The translations under genes were made by a program, and so were the position numbers. DNA of 64,000 nt, from the NCBI RefSeq assembly GCF_008386505.1, contig NZ_VUNZ01000001.1, positions 186,001 to 250,000 of the forward strand, in the 5' to 3' direction. Positions 1-8,373 of this stretch are shown here, piece after piece (the stretch's first letter is position 1; every line of letters starts with the position of its first letter). The notes under the pieces were generated by a model. It worked only from the letters and a program-made list of their open reading frames with translations, searched no databases and was not told the origin of the DNA. This stretch comes from Chryseobacterium sediminis (GTDB taxonomy: Bacteria > Bacteroidota > Bacteroidia > Flavobacteriales > Weeksellaceae).

Positions 1-87
1 AGAAACCTCAGTAATATGCTCTTTTAAACTATTTTTTGATGTTTCAGGCAGGATGTAAATCTTATCAAGAATCTGGTCTATATTCAT
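1..87 (-). CDS. Crp/Fnr family transcriptional regulator, N-terminal fragment
   Basis: Twenty-nine codons run off the left edge, beginning MNIDQILDKIYILPE. This resembles the N-terminal helix that precedes the cyclic-nucleotide-binding domain in flavobacterial Crp/Fnr regulators. The ATG is the only plausible start, and a good -7 box lies 19 bases upstream of it. The sensory and helix-turn-helix domains are outside the window, so the effector cannot be inferred. The family call rests on recognition of a short N-terminus and is moderately sure. Confidence 0.55.
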   Translation of the reverse strand, partial: MNIDQILDKIYILPETSKNSLKEHITEVS

Positions 88-106
88 AAAGATGAATTCT
101 AATATT

Positions 107-139
107 CAAAAATATCAGTTTTAGACAATGCAATACAAA
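107..139 (-). promoter_or_regulatory. Bacteroidetes-type promoter of the left-edge Crp/Fnr gene
   Basis: On the minus strand, TTTG (136-139) is followed after 21 bases by TATTTTTG (107-114). This fits the Bacteroidetes housekeeping pattern TTTG/19-21/TAnnTTTG and gives a short leader to the ATG at 87. Confidence 0.55.
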
Positions 140-267
140 ATTATTTAATGGTTTTTGCGGAAAAATAGTGTACTAATAATTTCTTTTATGAAATGAACGT
201 AAAATCCAATAACTCTCTTTTTTCTTGTAAAAATTAAGATTAACCGTAAAGACCAATTTTGTTTTAG

Positions 268-275
268 TAACTTTG
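268..275 (+). promoter_or_regulatory. -7 box upstream of era
   Basis: TAACTTTG matches the flavobacterial -7 consensus exactly and lies 20 bases before the era ATG. No convincing TTTG element is seen at the expected -33 distance. Confidence 0.45.
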
Positions 276-295
276 CAGTTCGTAATATTATTTTT

Positions 296-1171
296 ATGCA
301 CAAAGCTGGATTTGTAAATATAGTTGGAAAGCCCAATGCGGGGAAATCGACCTTACTCAACCAATTAATGGGAGAGAAGTTGGCGATTGTGACGCAGAAA
401 GCTCAGACAACCCGCCACAGAATTTTTGGTATTTATAATGAAGATGACCTTCAGATTGTATTTTCTGATACTCCGGGAGTATTGGATCCAAAATACGGAT
501 TGCAGGAAAAAATGATGGATTTTGTAAAAGACTCTTTACAGGATGCTGATGTTTTCCTGTTTATTGTAGACGTTACCGATAAAGCGGAACCATCAGAATT
601 TTTAATTGATAAACTAAATAAAATCCCTGTACCTGTACTTCTTTTATTAAATAAAGTAGACCAGACCGATCAGGCAGGTCTTGAAAAATTAGTTGAAGAC
701 TGGCACAACAGAATTCCGAAAGCTGAAATTCTGCCTATTTCTGCGTTGAATGCTTTTAATACAGAGGTTATTTTACCTAAAATAAAATCTTTACTTCCTG
801 AAAATCCTCCTTACTACGATAAAGATCAGTACACGGATAAGCCCGAAAGATTCTTTGTAAATGAGGCGATACGTGAGAAAATCCTTTTGAATTATGATAA
901 GGAAATTCCATACTCAGTAGAAGTGGTAACCGAGCAGTTCAAAGAGAAAGAAGGAATTATCTTCATAGATTCCATTATTTATGTAGAAAGAGATACTCAG
1001 AAAGGAATTATTATCGGACACAAAGGAGAAGCGATCAAGAAAGTAGGAACTGAAGCAAGATTAGACCTGGAAAAGTTTTTCACCAAAAAAATTCATTTAA
1101 ACTTATTTGTAAAAGTGAAAAAAGACTGGAGAAAGAACGACAGAGATCTTAAAAATTTCGGTTACAGATAA
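296..1171 (+). CDS. era: GTPase Era
   Basis: Era is an essential GTPase that binds the 3' end of 16S rRNA and helps 30S subunit maturation. The 291-residue protein has the full set of G motifs: GKPNAGKS (11-18), DTPG (58-61), NKVD (119-122) and SAL (149-151). A C-terminal KH RNA-binding domain follows, with IIGHKGEAIKKVG near residues 239-251. Length is normal for the family. The start is supported by the P-loop position and by a TAACTTTG box 20 bases upstream. It appears monocistronic or loosely linked to the following DoxX gene. Confidence 0.97.
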   Translation: MHKAGFVNIVGKPNAGKSTLLNQLMGEKLAIVTQKAQTTRHRIFGIYNEDDLQIVFSDTPGVLDPKYGLQEKMMDFVKDSLQDADVFLFIVDVTDKAEPSEFLIDKLNKIPVPVLLLLNKVDQTDQAGLEKLVEDWHNRIPKAEILPISALNAFNTEVILPKIKSLLPENPPYYDKDQYTDKPERFFVNEAIREKILLNYDKEIPYSVEVVTEQFKEKEGIIFIDSIIYVERDTQKGIIIGHKGEAIKKVGTEARLDLEKFFTKKIHLNLFVKVKKDWRKNDRDLKNFGYR

Positions 1172-1237
1172 ACTAAAACGGCTGTAACCCCGTTGTATTA
1201 AAAGATTTTTATTACCTTAGTATAAATTTTTTAGTAA

Positions 1238-1666
1238 ATGAACTATAATAATTCAAATTGGAGCTCAGTACCTAAAGATGTTATTTTATTAGCAGTGAGA
1301 GTATTTGTTGGTTTTGCAATGCTGTCTCATGGCTTTCCAAAACTTCAGATGCTGTTGGCAGGCGGTAAAATCGAGTTTTTCGATTTTATGGGACTTGGCC
1401 CTCAGATATCTCTGATTCTTACGGTTTTTGCTGAATTTGTTTGTTCAATACTCCTTATATTAGGGCTTTTTACAAGAGTTGCTTTAGGTTTTCTGGTCTT
1501 TACCATGACCATTGCTGCTTTTGCAGTACACGGAGCAGATCCTTTTGAAAAAAGAGAAATGGCACTTGTCTATCTTTCCGTCTATCTTTTACTCATGGTA
1601 ATTGGGGCAGGAAAAGTTTCTGTAGATCATATGATAGAAAGAAGAAAAAGAGCTTCAGACTGGTAA
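1238..1666 (+). CDS. DoxX family membrane protein
   Basis: The 142-residue protein has four predicted membrane segments and the N-terminal pattern RVFVGFAMLSHGFPKL typical of DoxX/DoxD-like proteins. The family is widespread in bacteria. Some members are linked to quinone or thiosulfate redox chemistry and others to oxidative stress, but nothing here fixes a substrate. It lies 66 bases behind era on the same strand and ends at a strong bidirectional terminator. The family is clear and the function is open. Confidence 0.85.
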   Translation: MNYNNSNWSSVPKDVILLAVRVFVGFAMLSHGFPKLQMLLAGGKIEFFDFMGLGPQISLILTVFAEFVCSILLILGLFTRVALGFLVFTMTIAAFAVHGADPFEKREMALVYLSVYLLLMVIGAGKVSVDHMIERRKRASDW

Positions 1667-1686
1667 TTTTATAACAACATAAAATA

Positions 1687-1715
1687 AAAGGCACTTCAGG
1701 AAATGAAGTGCCTTT
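1687..1715. terminator. Bidirectional terminator
   Basis: A 12-bp perfect stem (1687-1698 with 1704-1715) has a 5-nt loop and A/T runs on both sides. It sits between the convergent DoxX gene and the small double-glycine peptide gene and can serve both. Confidence 0.85.
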
Positions 1716-1722
1716 TCTGTTC

Positions 1723-1872
1723 TTAATAATTGCAATGAGGCAGGCACTCCCAAACCAAGTTTCCGTTTTCATCTCTCACTCTGCAAGCCATGTATCCCGA
1801 ATCACATAATGGGGCACTTCCTCCTTTAATTGTTTTCAGATTGCTCTTTGATAATTTTCTTAAATTTTTCAT
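1723..1872 (-). CDS. Small double-glycine leader peptide (bacteriocin-like)
   Basis: A 49-codon frame begins MKNLRKLSKSNLKTIKGG and continues SAPLCDSGYMAC. Basic/polar residues, conserved L and I spacing and GG at 17-18 match the double-glycine leader type that C39-peptidase ABC exporters cleave. The predicted mature part is 31 residues with four cysteines: C23, C30, C42 and C47. Many Chryseobacterium genomes carry small peptides with this leader, usually annotated bacteriocin-like. No exporter, immunity or modification gene is next to it, so export would need a partner elsewhere. It shares a terminator with the convergent DoxX gene. The coding call is good and the function is unknown. Confidence 0.72.
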   Translation of the reverse strand: MKNLRKLSKSNLKTIKGGSAPLCDSGYMACRVRDENGNLVWECLPHCNY

Positions 1873-1990
1873 ATTATTTTAATTTGTAAGATAAATGTAA
1901 TGAAAAAAGAAATATGACACCAAAAAGAGTCTTATTTTTTAATGTTAGAATTCTGTTAAAATTTACTACATTCGTAGAAAATGAATTTAT

Positions 1991-4393
1991 ATGAAGATAA
2001 AACTGACTATTTGCCTATTGGCATTTCTCAATTTTTATGATGCACAGGAAAATATTACGTATCAGAAGCCTTCTGCTGAAATTTTAAAACTTGCAGATTA
2101 CCAAAGACCTCCAAGTGTTCTCATGAACAGCAAGAAAGACTGGGTAGTTTTTACTTATCGTCCAACATATAAAACCCTAGAAGATCTAAGCCAGAATGAA
2201 ATGAAGCTTGGCGGCCTTAGAATCAATCCGGTTACCAATATCTCAAGCAGCATGACCTACTCAAATAATCTGAAGATCAGAAAGATCAATGATAAAAATG
2301 AGATTCAGGTAAAAAATCTGCCTTCCAATCCAAAAATTGCCTATGTTTCATTTTCACCGGATGAAAAGAAACTGGCGTTTACCAATACAACAAATAAAGG
2401 AGTAGAGCTTTGGACCGTAGATATGGAAACTGCTTCTGCTAAAAAAATTACAGCTGATAATCTGAATGCCAACTTGGGAATGCCTTATGTATGGTACAAT
2501 GATTCTCAAAGCTTCCTGATCAGAACACTTCCGCAAAACAGACCTGCCCTTATAGATGCAACCAAAGATCTTCCAACGGGTCCAATTGTTTCAACAGCAG
2601 ATGGTAAAGTCTCTCAAAACAGAACTTATCAGGATCTTTTGAAAAATCCTCAGGACGAAAAAAACTTTGAAACTCTTACTGCTTCTGAGATTTATAATGT
2701 AGATCTTACAGGAAATCTTAAGAAATTGAAAGATCAGGATATGTATGCCGGCTTAAGCTTTTCTCCAGACGGAAATTACCTGATGGCTACAACAATTAAA
2801 AAGCCGTTTTCTTATATCGTTCCACTCAGCAGATTTCCATCAACAACAGTTATATATGATATGAAAGGAAATGCTGTAAAAACAGTGAATGAAGTTCCTT
2901 TGAATGAAATAATGCCGAAAGGTTTCTCATCCGTAAGAACCGGAAAAAGAGATATGACATGGAGAAGTGATGCTCCTGCTACGCTTACCTATGCTGAAGC
3001 TTTGGATGGAGGAGATCAATCTAAAACAGCAGACTACAGAGATGAGATATTTACCTGGGAGGCTCCATTTACAACAGCTCCAAAATCATTCTTCAAAACA
3101 AAACAGAGATATAATGGTGTAGTTTGGACTAATGATCATTATGCCATTGCTTCTGAAGGCTGGTATGACACAAGAAATACTAAATCTTACCTGATAGATA
3201 CCAACAACGGGGAATCTAAAATTTTCGATGACAGAAATTATCAGGATGTTTACAGTGATCCCGGAAATTTTAATACAACAAAAAACCAGTACGGAAGATA
3301 TGTAATAGATATGAAAGGAGGAAAAGCTTACCTGATCGGAGATGGATTTACCAAAGACGGACAGCATCCTTTTATTGATGAAATGGATGTAAAATCACTT
3401 AAAAAGAAAAGACTTTATACCTCTAATATAAAAAACGGCAAAGAAGAAATCATTGATATTCTTAATGCTTCAAAAGGGGAAATTCTTACGACTCAACAGT
3501 CACCGAGCCTTTATCCTAATTATTTCAAAAAGAATATTAAATCTAATAAAGCAGAAGCCGTAACTAACTTTGCAAACCCTTTTGAAAGTATCAAAGATGT
3601 TTATAAAGAGGTGATTACGTACAAGAGAAATGATGGTGTTACTTTAACCGGAACTCTTTATCTTCCTGCTAATTACGACAGAAAAACAAAAAAAGAGAAG
3701 CTTCCGTTACTAATCTGGGCTTATCCTACTGAATATAAAGATAAAAATACAGCAGGGCAGAATACTCAAAACCCTAACGACTTTACATTCCCTTATTATG
3801 GATCTTTTGTGTACTGGACAACCAAAGGATATGCAGTTCTGGATGACGCCGCTTTCCCGATTATTGGTGAAGGAAAAACAGAACCTAATGATACTTTTAT
3901 CCCTCAGTTAGTGGCAAATGCTGAAGCGGCAATTGATGCCGTAGATCACCTGGGATATATTGACAGAAAGAAAGTGGCAGTAGGAGGACATTCTTACGGA
4001 GCCTTTATGACAGCAAACCTTTTGACTCATTCAAATCTTTTTGCGTGTGGTATTGCAAGAAGTGGTGCTTATAACAGAACATTGACGCCATTCGGGTTCC
4101 AGAGTGAGCAGAGAAATTATTGGGATATTCCGGAGATTTACAATAAAATGTCTCCCTTCATGAATGCTGATAAAATGAAAACACCGCTTCTTCTGATTCA
4201 CGGTGATGCAGATAACAACCCGGGAACTTTCACCTTACAGACTGAAAGATACTTCCAGGCATTGAAAAACCTGGGGGCTCCGGTAAAAATGGTTCTTCTT
4301 CCAAAAGAAGCCCATGGATATCAGGCTAAAGAAAATATCTTACACCTTTTATGGGAACAGGATAAGTTCCTTGAGAAGTGTTTGAAGAAATAA
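1991..4393 (+). CDS. S9 family serine peptidase, glutamyl endopeptidase-like (S9D)
   Basis: A secreted or periplasmic prolyl-oligopeptidase-fold enzyme of 800 residues. An N-terminal signal peptide (about 1-19, ending DAQ) is followed by a beta-propeller region and then an alpha/beta-hydrolase domain from about residue 540. The catalytic triad is visible: S668 in GGHSYGAFM, D741 in HGDADNNPG and H775 in KEAHGY. The stretch GIARSGAYNRTLTPFGFQ and the surrounding domain closely resemble chloroplast glutamyl endopeptidase, which cleaves after Glu. Most flavobacterial S9 enzymes are instead annotated as dipeptidyl peptidases. It stands alone, with its own terminator. The family is sure and the cleavage preference is an inference. 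Confidence 0.9.
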   Translation: MKIKLTICLLAFLNFYDAQENITYQKPSAEILKLADYQRPPSVLMNSKKDWVVFTYRPTYKTLEDLSQNEMKLGGLRINPVTNISSSMTYSNNLKIRKINDKNEIQVKNLPSNPKIAYVSFSPDEKKLAFTNTTNKGVELWTVDMETASAKKITADNLNANLGMPYVWYNDSQSFLIRTLPQNRPALIDATKDLPTGPIVSTADGKVSQNRTYQDLLKNPQDEKNFETLTASEIYNVDLTGNLKKLKDQDMYAGLSFSPDGNYLMATTIKKPFSYIVPLSRFPSTTVIYDMKGNAVKTVNEVPLNEIMPKGFSSVRTGKRDMTWRSDAPATLTYAEALDGGDQSKTADYRDEIFTWEAPFTTAPKSFFKTKQRYNGVVWTNDHYAIASEGWYDTRNTKSYLIDTNNGESKIFDDRNYQDVYSDPGNFNTTKNQYGRYVIDMKGGKAYLIGDGFTKDGQHPFIDEMDVKSLKKKRLYTSNIKNGKEEIIDILNASKGEILTTQQSPSLYPNYFKKNIKSNKAEAVTNFANPFESIKDVYKEVITYKRNDGVTLTGTLYLPANYDRKTKKEKLPLLIWAYPTEYKDKNTAGQNTQNPNDFTFPYYGSFVYWTTKGYAVLDDAAFPIIGEGKTEPNDTFIPQLVANAEAAIDAVDHLGYIDRKKVAVGGHSYGAFMTANLLTHSNLFACGIARSGAYNRTLTPFGFQSEQRNYWDIPEIYNKMSPFMNADKMKTPLLLIHGDADNNPGTFTLQTERYFQALKNLGAPVKMVLLPKEAHGYQAKENILHLLWEQDKFLEKCLKK

Positions 4394-4399
4394 ATGACA

Positions 4400-4435
4400 A
4401 AAGAGACTGTTTATCACAAACAGTCTCTTTTTTTT
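4400..4435 (+). terminator. Terminator of the S9 peptidase gene
   Basis: A perfect 13-bp stem (4400-4412 with 4418-4430) with a 5-nt loop is followed by a run of T. It starts 6 bases after the stop codon. Confidence 0.9.
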
Positions 4436-4550
4436 GATTAAAATATAATAAGGAAGTTAACAAGATATTCACTAAAAGCTTTATAGATACAATTGCTTAA
4501 AGTGAAGCTTATACTAATCTTATCAACTTAATAAGCCTTAATGGTAAATA

Positions 4551-5240
4551 TTAAAGATGCTTTAAGATTTCATCAACACTCTTAAGCTCCATAAAATTTG
4601 GATGATCCAGGTTAACATCATGCTGTTCATGACTCCATGTGACATGATAAGGAATATGAGCTGCAAAACCACCAATCTCCAGTACTGGCAGAATATCTGA
4701 TTTTATAGAATTTCCAAGCATCAGAAAGTTTTCAGGCTTGCAGTCCAGATGTTTCAGAAGCTTTTTGTAATCATTTTCTTTTTTATCACTCATGATCTCG
4801 ATGTGATGAAAATAGTCCTGTAATCCTGAGTTTTTCAGTTTACGCTCCTGATCCAGAAGATCACCTTTTGTAGCAACCACCAGTCTGTATTTTCCCTTTA
4901 AGTTTTCAAGAGTTTCTGTAACTCCCTCCAATAATTCAATAGGTTTCTGAAGAAGATTCTGACCCAGCTGGATGGCTTTGTTTACCAGTTCCAATGAAGC
5001 TGTGTTATTGGAAACTCTGCCAATGGTTTCAATCATACAAAGCATAAATCCCTTTACTCCATAACCGTACAGATGAAGATTCTGCATTTCTGTTTTAAAT
5101 AATTCCTGTGATACCGAATGTTGTGGAAGATAATCCTCAAGCAGCATACAGAACTCTTTTTCTGCCTCCTGAAAATAGGGCTCATTAATCCAAAGGGTGT
5201 CATCTGCATCAAAGGCAATTGTAGTAATATGATTATTCAT
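4551..5240 (-). CDS. HAD family hydrolase
   Basis: A 229-residue phosphatase-like protein of the haloacid dehalogenase superfamily. Motif I is FDADDTLW with the nucleophile D11 and acid D13, motif II is VVATKGD, and motif IV is LGNSIKSD, where most relatives have GDS..D. An upstream in-frame start at 5267 would add nine residues. The ATG at 5240 was chosen because it puts motif I at the usual distance from the N-terminus. It diverges from the Crp/Fnr gene at 5317 across 76 bases. The substrate is unknown; sugar phosphate or nucleotide phosphatase activity is typical of relatives. Confidence 0.85.
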   Translation of the reverse strand: MNNHITTIAFDADDTLWINEPYFQEAEKEFCMLLEDYLPQHSVSQELFKTEMQNLHLYGYGVKGFMLCMIETIGRVSNNTASLELVNKAIQLGQNLLQKPIELLEGVTETLENLKGKYRLVVATKGDLLDQERKLKNSGLQDYFHHIEIMSDKKENDYKKLLKHLDCKPENFLMLGNSIKSDILPVLEIGGFAAHIPYHVTWSHEQHDVNLDHPNFMELKSVDEILKHL

Positions 5241-5316
5241 TTTTGTTTTGTAATTTTCTGTTCGCAAAATTCAATATAAAAATTAAATAAGCAAAGGACA
5301 TTTGTCCCGGATCCAT

Positions 5317-5877
5317 ATGTTACGAACAAATCAGGCATTTTTAAGCTATTTTGAGGAACTTTATCATAAGCAGGAGGGTAAAGACGTAATTTTAAAGTCT
5401 TTCTCCAGGGATGAAAATATTTTGGTCCAGGATAAGCCACTGTCGAAGGTTATGTTAATCAAAGAAGGAATTGCCAAGTGCTATTTCACCGAAGAAAACG
5501 GAAAAGAATACATTGTAGAATTTCTGGGAAATGGTGAAATCCTCGGAGAAGTAGAATTTATTAAAAATATCATCTGTTTATGCGGGGTAAAAACAGTATC
5601 TGAAGTAACCGTGTATGAAACAACTGTTTCTTATTTTAAATCGTTGATTAAGGATGACCTTACCCTGAATCACTTATTACTGGATTCATTTGCAGAACGA
5701 ATTATCAATACTTCCAGCAGGGCTTCCTATCAACAGCTTTATACAGTAGAACATACTTTAACCCAATTATTGAATATGCAGTCCAAACAGGGAATTCAGA
5801 TTTCAAAAGAAGATATGGCGGCCTATCTGGGAATTACAGTGAGAAGCCTCAATAGAATTTTAAAGGATTTTAAATGA
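5317..5877 (+). CDS. Crp/Fnr family transcriptional regulator
   Basis: The 186-residue regulator has a cyclic-nucleotide-binding beta-barrel (about 15-120, including VEFLGNGEILGEVEF) and a short C-terminal winged helix (ISKEDMAAYLGITVRSLNRIL, about 161-181). No cysteine cluster for an iron-sulfur centre is seen, so an Fnr-type oxygen sensor is unlikely. The ATG at 5317 is preferred over an in-frame TTG at 5302. It is divergent from the HAD hydrolase gene and may control it, as adjacent divergent regulators often do, but no operator palindrome was identified between them. Confidence 0.85.
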   Translation: MLRTNQAFLSYFEELYHKQEGKDVILKSFSRDENILVQDKPLSKVMLIKEGIAKCYFTEENGKEYIVEFLGNGEILGEVEFIKNIICLCGVKTVSEVTVYETTVSYFKSLIKDDLTLNHLLLDSFAERIINTSSRASYQQLYTVEHTLTQLLNMQSKQGIQISKEDMAAYLGITVRSLNRILKDFK

Positions 5878-5928
5878 TTTTGTTGGAAAATTGTAAAACC
5901 GCAATTTTTTTCTAATTCTTATTTATAG

Positions 5929-6080
5929 TTTTAAGGCGCAAGAAAATCAAAGATTTTCAGCAAGTTGAGGAAACTATATATGTTTTTTAATTAGAATTTG
6001 CTTAATTAATAGAATTTTCAAGTGATTAAAAAATAAGCAATGTTCAATTTTATCAGTGATAAAATCCTTGCGCCTTAAAA
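5929..6080. repeat. Long-range inverted repeat in a 383-base intergenic region
   Basis: A perfect 14-bp inverted repeat has the arms ttttaaggcgcaag (5929-5942) and cttgcgccttaaaa (6067-6080), separated by 124 bases. A smaller hairpin, gaaaatc (5942-5948) with gattttc (5952-5958), overlaps the left arm. The rest of 5878-6226 is AT-rich with no credible reading frame. The layout resembles a degenerate non-coding repeat element, but no flanking target duplication or transposase was found. Confidence 0.5.
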
Positions 6081-6226
6081 ATATTAGATCTTTCAATTCC
6101 ATTGCACCTTTGCGTATTCCAATAGAAGTTTTTTTAATTAATGTTTTTTTTAAGGGGTGGTTTGTTATAAATTTTGAAATTTTATAATTTTGATATGATT
6201 TAAATGGGGTGTATTTTAAAAATTGT

Positions 6227-6234
6227 TATTTTTG
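6227..6234 (+). promoter_or_regulatory. -7 box upstream of the acetyltransferase gene
   Basis: TATTTTTG is an exact TAnnTTTG match 26 bases before the ATG. A -33 element at the right spacing is not obvious. Confidence 0.4.
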
Positions 6235-6260
6235 TATAAAATAAAGTTGAATATTCATCA

Positions 6261-6764
6261 ATGGAAAAATTAAAGTTCAGAAATGCTGAGTTGGCAGATT
6301 TAAATAAAATCGTAGCTATTTATAATTCAACAATTGCTTCAAGAATGGTTACTGCAGATATGGAAGAAGTCTCTGTAGAAAGCAAGTTAAAGTGGTTTGA
6401 AGAACACAATCCTCAGACAAGACCGCTTTGGGTAGTTGAAGATGAACAGAGCCAGATTATTGGATGGGTAAGCTTCAGTTCATTCCATGAGAGAGCAGCA
6501 TACAACGGAACGGTGGAAGTAAGCATTTATCTGGATGAAACCTGCAGGGGAAAAGGGTATGGTAAAACAATTCTTCAGTATTGCATTGATAATGCCGGAA
6601 AATTTGGGGTGAAAAACCTTGTGGCTCTTATTTTCCTTCATAATGAGCCTAGTTTAAAACTGTTCAGATATTTTGGGTTTGAAGATTGGGGAAGCCTTCC
6701 TAATGTAGCTATTCTGGATGGTGTTGAAAGAAGTCTGAAGATTTTAGGAAAGAGGATCGATTAA
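6261..6764 (+). CDS. GNAT acetyltransferase, phosphinothricin acetyltransferase-like
   Basis: A 167-residue GNAT-fold protein. The acetyl-CoA pyrophosphate loop is CRGKGYGKTI (about 94-103). The N-terminal RNAELADLNKIVAIYN and the later NEPSLKLFRYFGFEDWG follow the PAT/Bar subgroup, whose members acetylate phosphinothricin-like amino acids or methionine sulfone. The natural substrate here cannot be read from the sequence. It is monocistronic with a -7 box close upstream and ends near a shared bidirectional terminator. Confidence 0.85.
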   Translation: MEKLKFRNAELADLNKIVAIYNSTIASRMVTADMEEVSVESKLKWFEEHNPQTRPLWVVEDEQSQIIGWVSFSSFHERAAYNGTVEVSIYLDETCRGKGYGKTILQYCIDNAGKFGVKNLVALIFLHNEPSLKLFRYFGFEDWGSLPNVAILDGVERSLKILGKRID

Positions 6765-6868
6765 ATTGAGATAAAGCAAATAAGCTTATGTCTATTTGTG
6801 AATTTAATTTGTGCTATTTGTGTTTAGAAAAGATATAAATCAATGTTCTGCTGTAAATTTAACGAACA

Positions 6869-6904
6869 TAAAAAAAGGCTGTCTCAAATATGGAAACAGC
6901 CTTT
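6869..6904. terminator. Terminator between the GNAT and MATE genes
   Basis: A 9-bp stem (6874-6882 with 6896-6904) has an A-run on its left side. It is best oriented for the minus-strand MATE gene, whose stop is at 6912, and may also stop plus-strand transcripts. Confidence 0.7.
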
Positions 6905-6911
6905 CTTATTT

Positions 6912-8273
6912 TTATGAATTCTGCTTAATTCTTTTTGCAGACATATTCAGGAATCGTTTCACCAGGAAAACAGCAGAAACTGTCAATCCTAATCCGAGTG
7001 CAATCCACATTCCGAATGCGCCCATTTCCAAAGTAACACAGAAGAAATACCCCAAAGGAATAGTAATCACCCAATAAGCGATAAAAGTATAAATGGATGG
7101 AATTTTCACATCCTGCAAACCTCTCAGCATTCCTAAAGCTGTCACCTGAATTCCGTCAGAAAGCTGGAAAAGTGCGGCAATGATCATTAGTTTTGATGCC
7201 AGCATAATCACTTCTACTTCTTCTTTTTTCGTGAAGAAAGTCGGAAGTATATTTCTTCCTAAGATAAATACCAATCCGCAGATGCACATGAAAATAAAGG
7301 CAATCTTCAGGTTGTTGATTCCAACCTTTCTGAGTTCAACAAAATTCTGTTCACCCACTTTTCTTCCGATCATTACCGTAGAGGCAACACTAAACCCAAC
7401 ACATAGGTTAAAGGTGAAGGAAGCCATGCTTAAAGCGATCTGGTGAGAAGCAATATCATGAGCAGAGATTAAACCGCAGATAAACGCAGCTCCGGCGAAA
7501 GCGGTTACTTCAAAGAACATCTGTAAAGCTGTAGGTAATCCCAGTTTTACCATTTTATCAAACATTTGCTTTGAGAAATCCTTTATTTTTAAAGAGAAAT
7601 CTTTGATATAACGTCTTGTTTTTTCTTCCTTCACTAAAACAAAATAAAGGAAAACAACCATGAAGATTCTGGAAATCAAGGTGGCGAGAGCAGATCCCTG
7701 TACACCCATCGCAGGTATTCCCCAAAGTCCTTTGATGAAGACATAGTTTAAGGCAATATTGATGATATTCGCAATAATGGTTGCCTTGGTAACTCCAATG
7801 GTATAAGATAAACCTTCAGAAACTTCACGAAGTGTCTGAAATGCCATAAATGGTATCATGCTGACTACCATGATACTTAAGAAGCCTACTGTATCAGGAA
7901 TAATCTTTGCCGGCTGTCCGGAGTGATAGAGTAGAGGCATCCCCAAAAGTAAAATTATCATCAGGATCACCCCAACAGACATGTTGATGATAAATCCATG
8001 ACTGAAGACGGAATTAATTGTCGCGTGATCTTCTCTTGAGTGGGCTTCAGAAACCAATGGCGGGATGGCAAATGAAAAGCCCAGAGCTAATACAAATATG
8101 GAGAAAAACACAGCGTTTCCCAATGAAACGGATGCCAATGCATCGGCACCCAAAAGTTTTCCGACAATAATATTATCGAATAAGTTTACCGAAACTTGCC
8201 CCACCTGGGTAAGCATCACAGGCAGAGCCAAAGTCAGGCATTCTTTCGTATAGTTTTTGTTTAAAAATTTCAT
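6912..8273 (-). CDS. MATE family multidrug/Na+ efflux transporter
   Basis: A 453-residue inner-membrane antiporter with about 12 hydrophobic segments. The N-terminal LALPVMLTQVGQVSVNLFDNIIVGKLLG is the characteristic first helix of MatE proteins, and a second MatE half starts near residue 235 (LGLPTALQMFFEV). Related proteins export cationic drugs using a sodium or proton gradient. The internal duplication and length are normal. It is likely monocistronic; the next minus-strand gene upstream has its own terminator at 8319-8348. Substrates are not predictable. Confidence 0.92.
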   Translation of the reverse strand: MKFLNKNYTKECLTLALPVMLTQVGQVSVNLFDNIIVGKLLGADALASVSLGNAVFFSIFVLALGFSFAIPPLVSEAHSREDHATINSVFSHGFIINMSVGVILMIILLLGMPLLYHSGQPAKIIPDTVGFLSIMVVSMIPFMAFQTLREVSEGLSYTIGVTKATIIANIINIALNYVFIKGLWGIPAMGVQGSALATLISRIFMVVFLYFVLVKEEKTRRYIKDFSLKIKDFSKQMFDKMVKLGLPTALQMFFEVTAFAGAAFICGLISAHDIASHQIALSMASFTFNLCVGFSVASTVMIGRKVGEQNFVELRKVGINNLKIAFIFMCICGLVFILGRNILPTFFTKKEEVEVIMLASKLMIIAALFQLSDGIQVTALGMLRGLQDVKIPSIYTFIAYWVITIPLGYFFCVTLEMGAFGMWIALGLGLTVSAVFLVKRFLNMSAKRIKQNS

Positions 8274-8318
8274 AATATTTTAAGATTCATATAGTTTATA
8301 ATTCAAATAGGGCAAAAA

Positions 8319-8348
8319 AAAATTTGCAGTGGTAACACTGCAAATTTT
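8319..8348 (-). terminator. Terminator of the sigma-54 response regulator gene
   Basis: A 13-bp perfect stem (8319-8331 with 8336-8348) with a 4-nt loop lies 25 bases past the regulator stop codon. On the minus strand it is followed by a run of T (the A-run at 8314-8322). Confidence 0.85.
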
Positions 8349-8373
8349 TATAATATCGTAAATAATAGCTTTA

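Noticed and set aside
6811..7077. Plus-strand frame after the acetyltransferase gene
   Set aside because: It runs through the terminator and into the antisense of the MATE gene; coding character belongs to the other strand.
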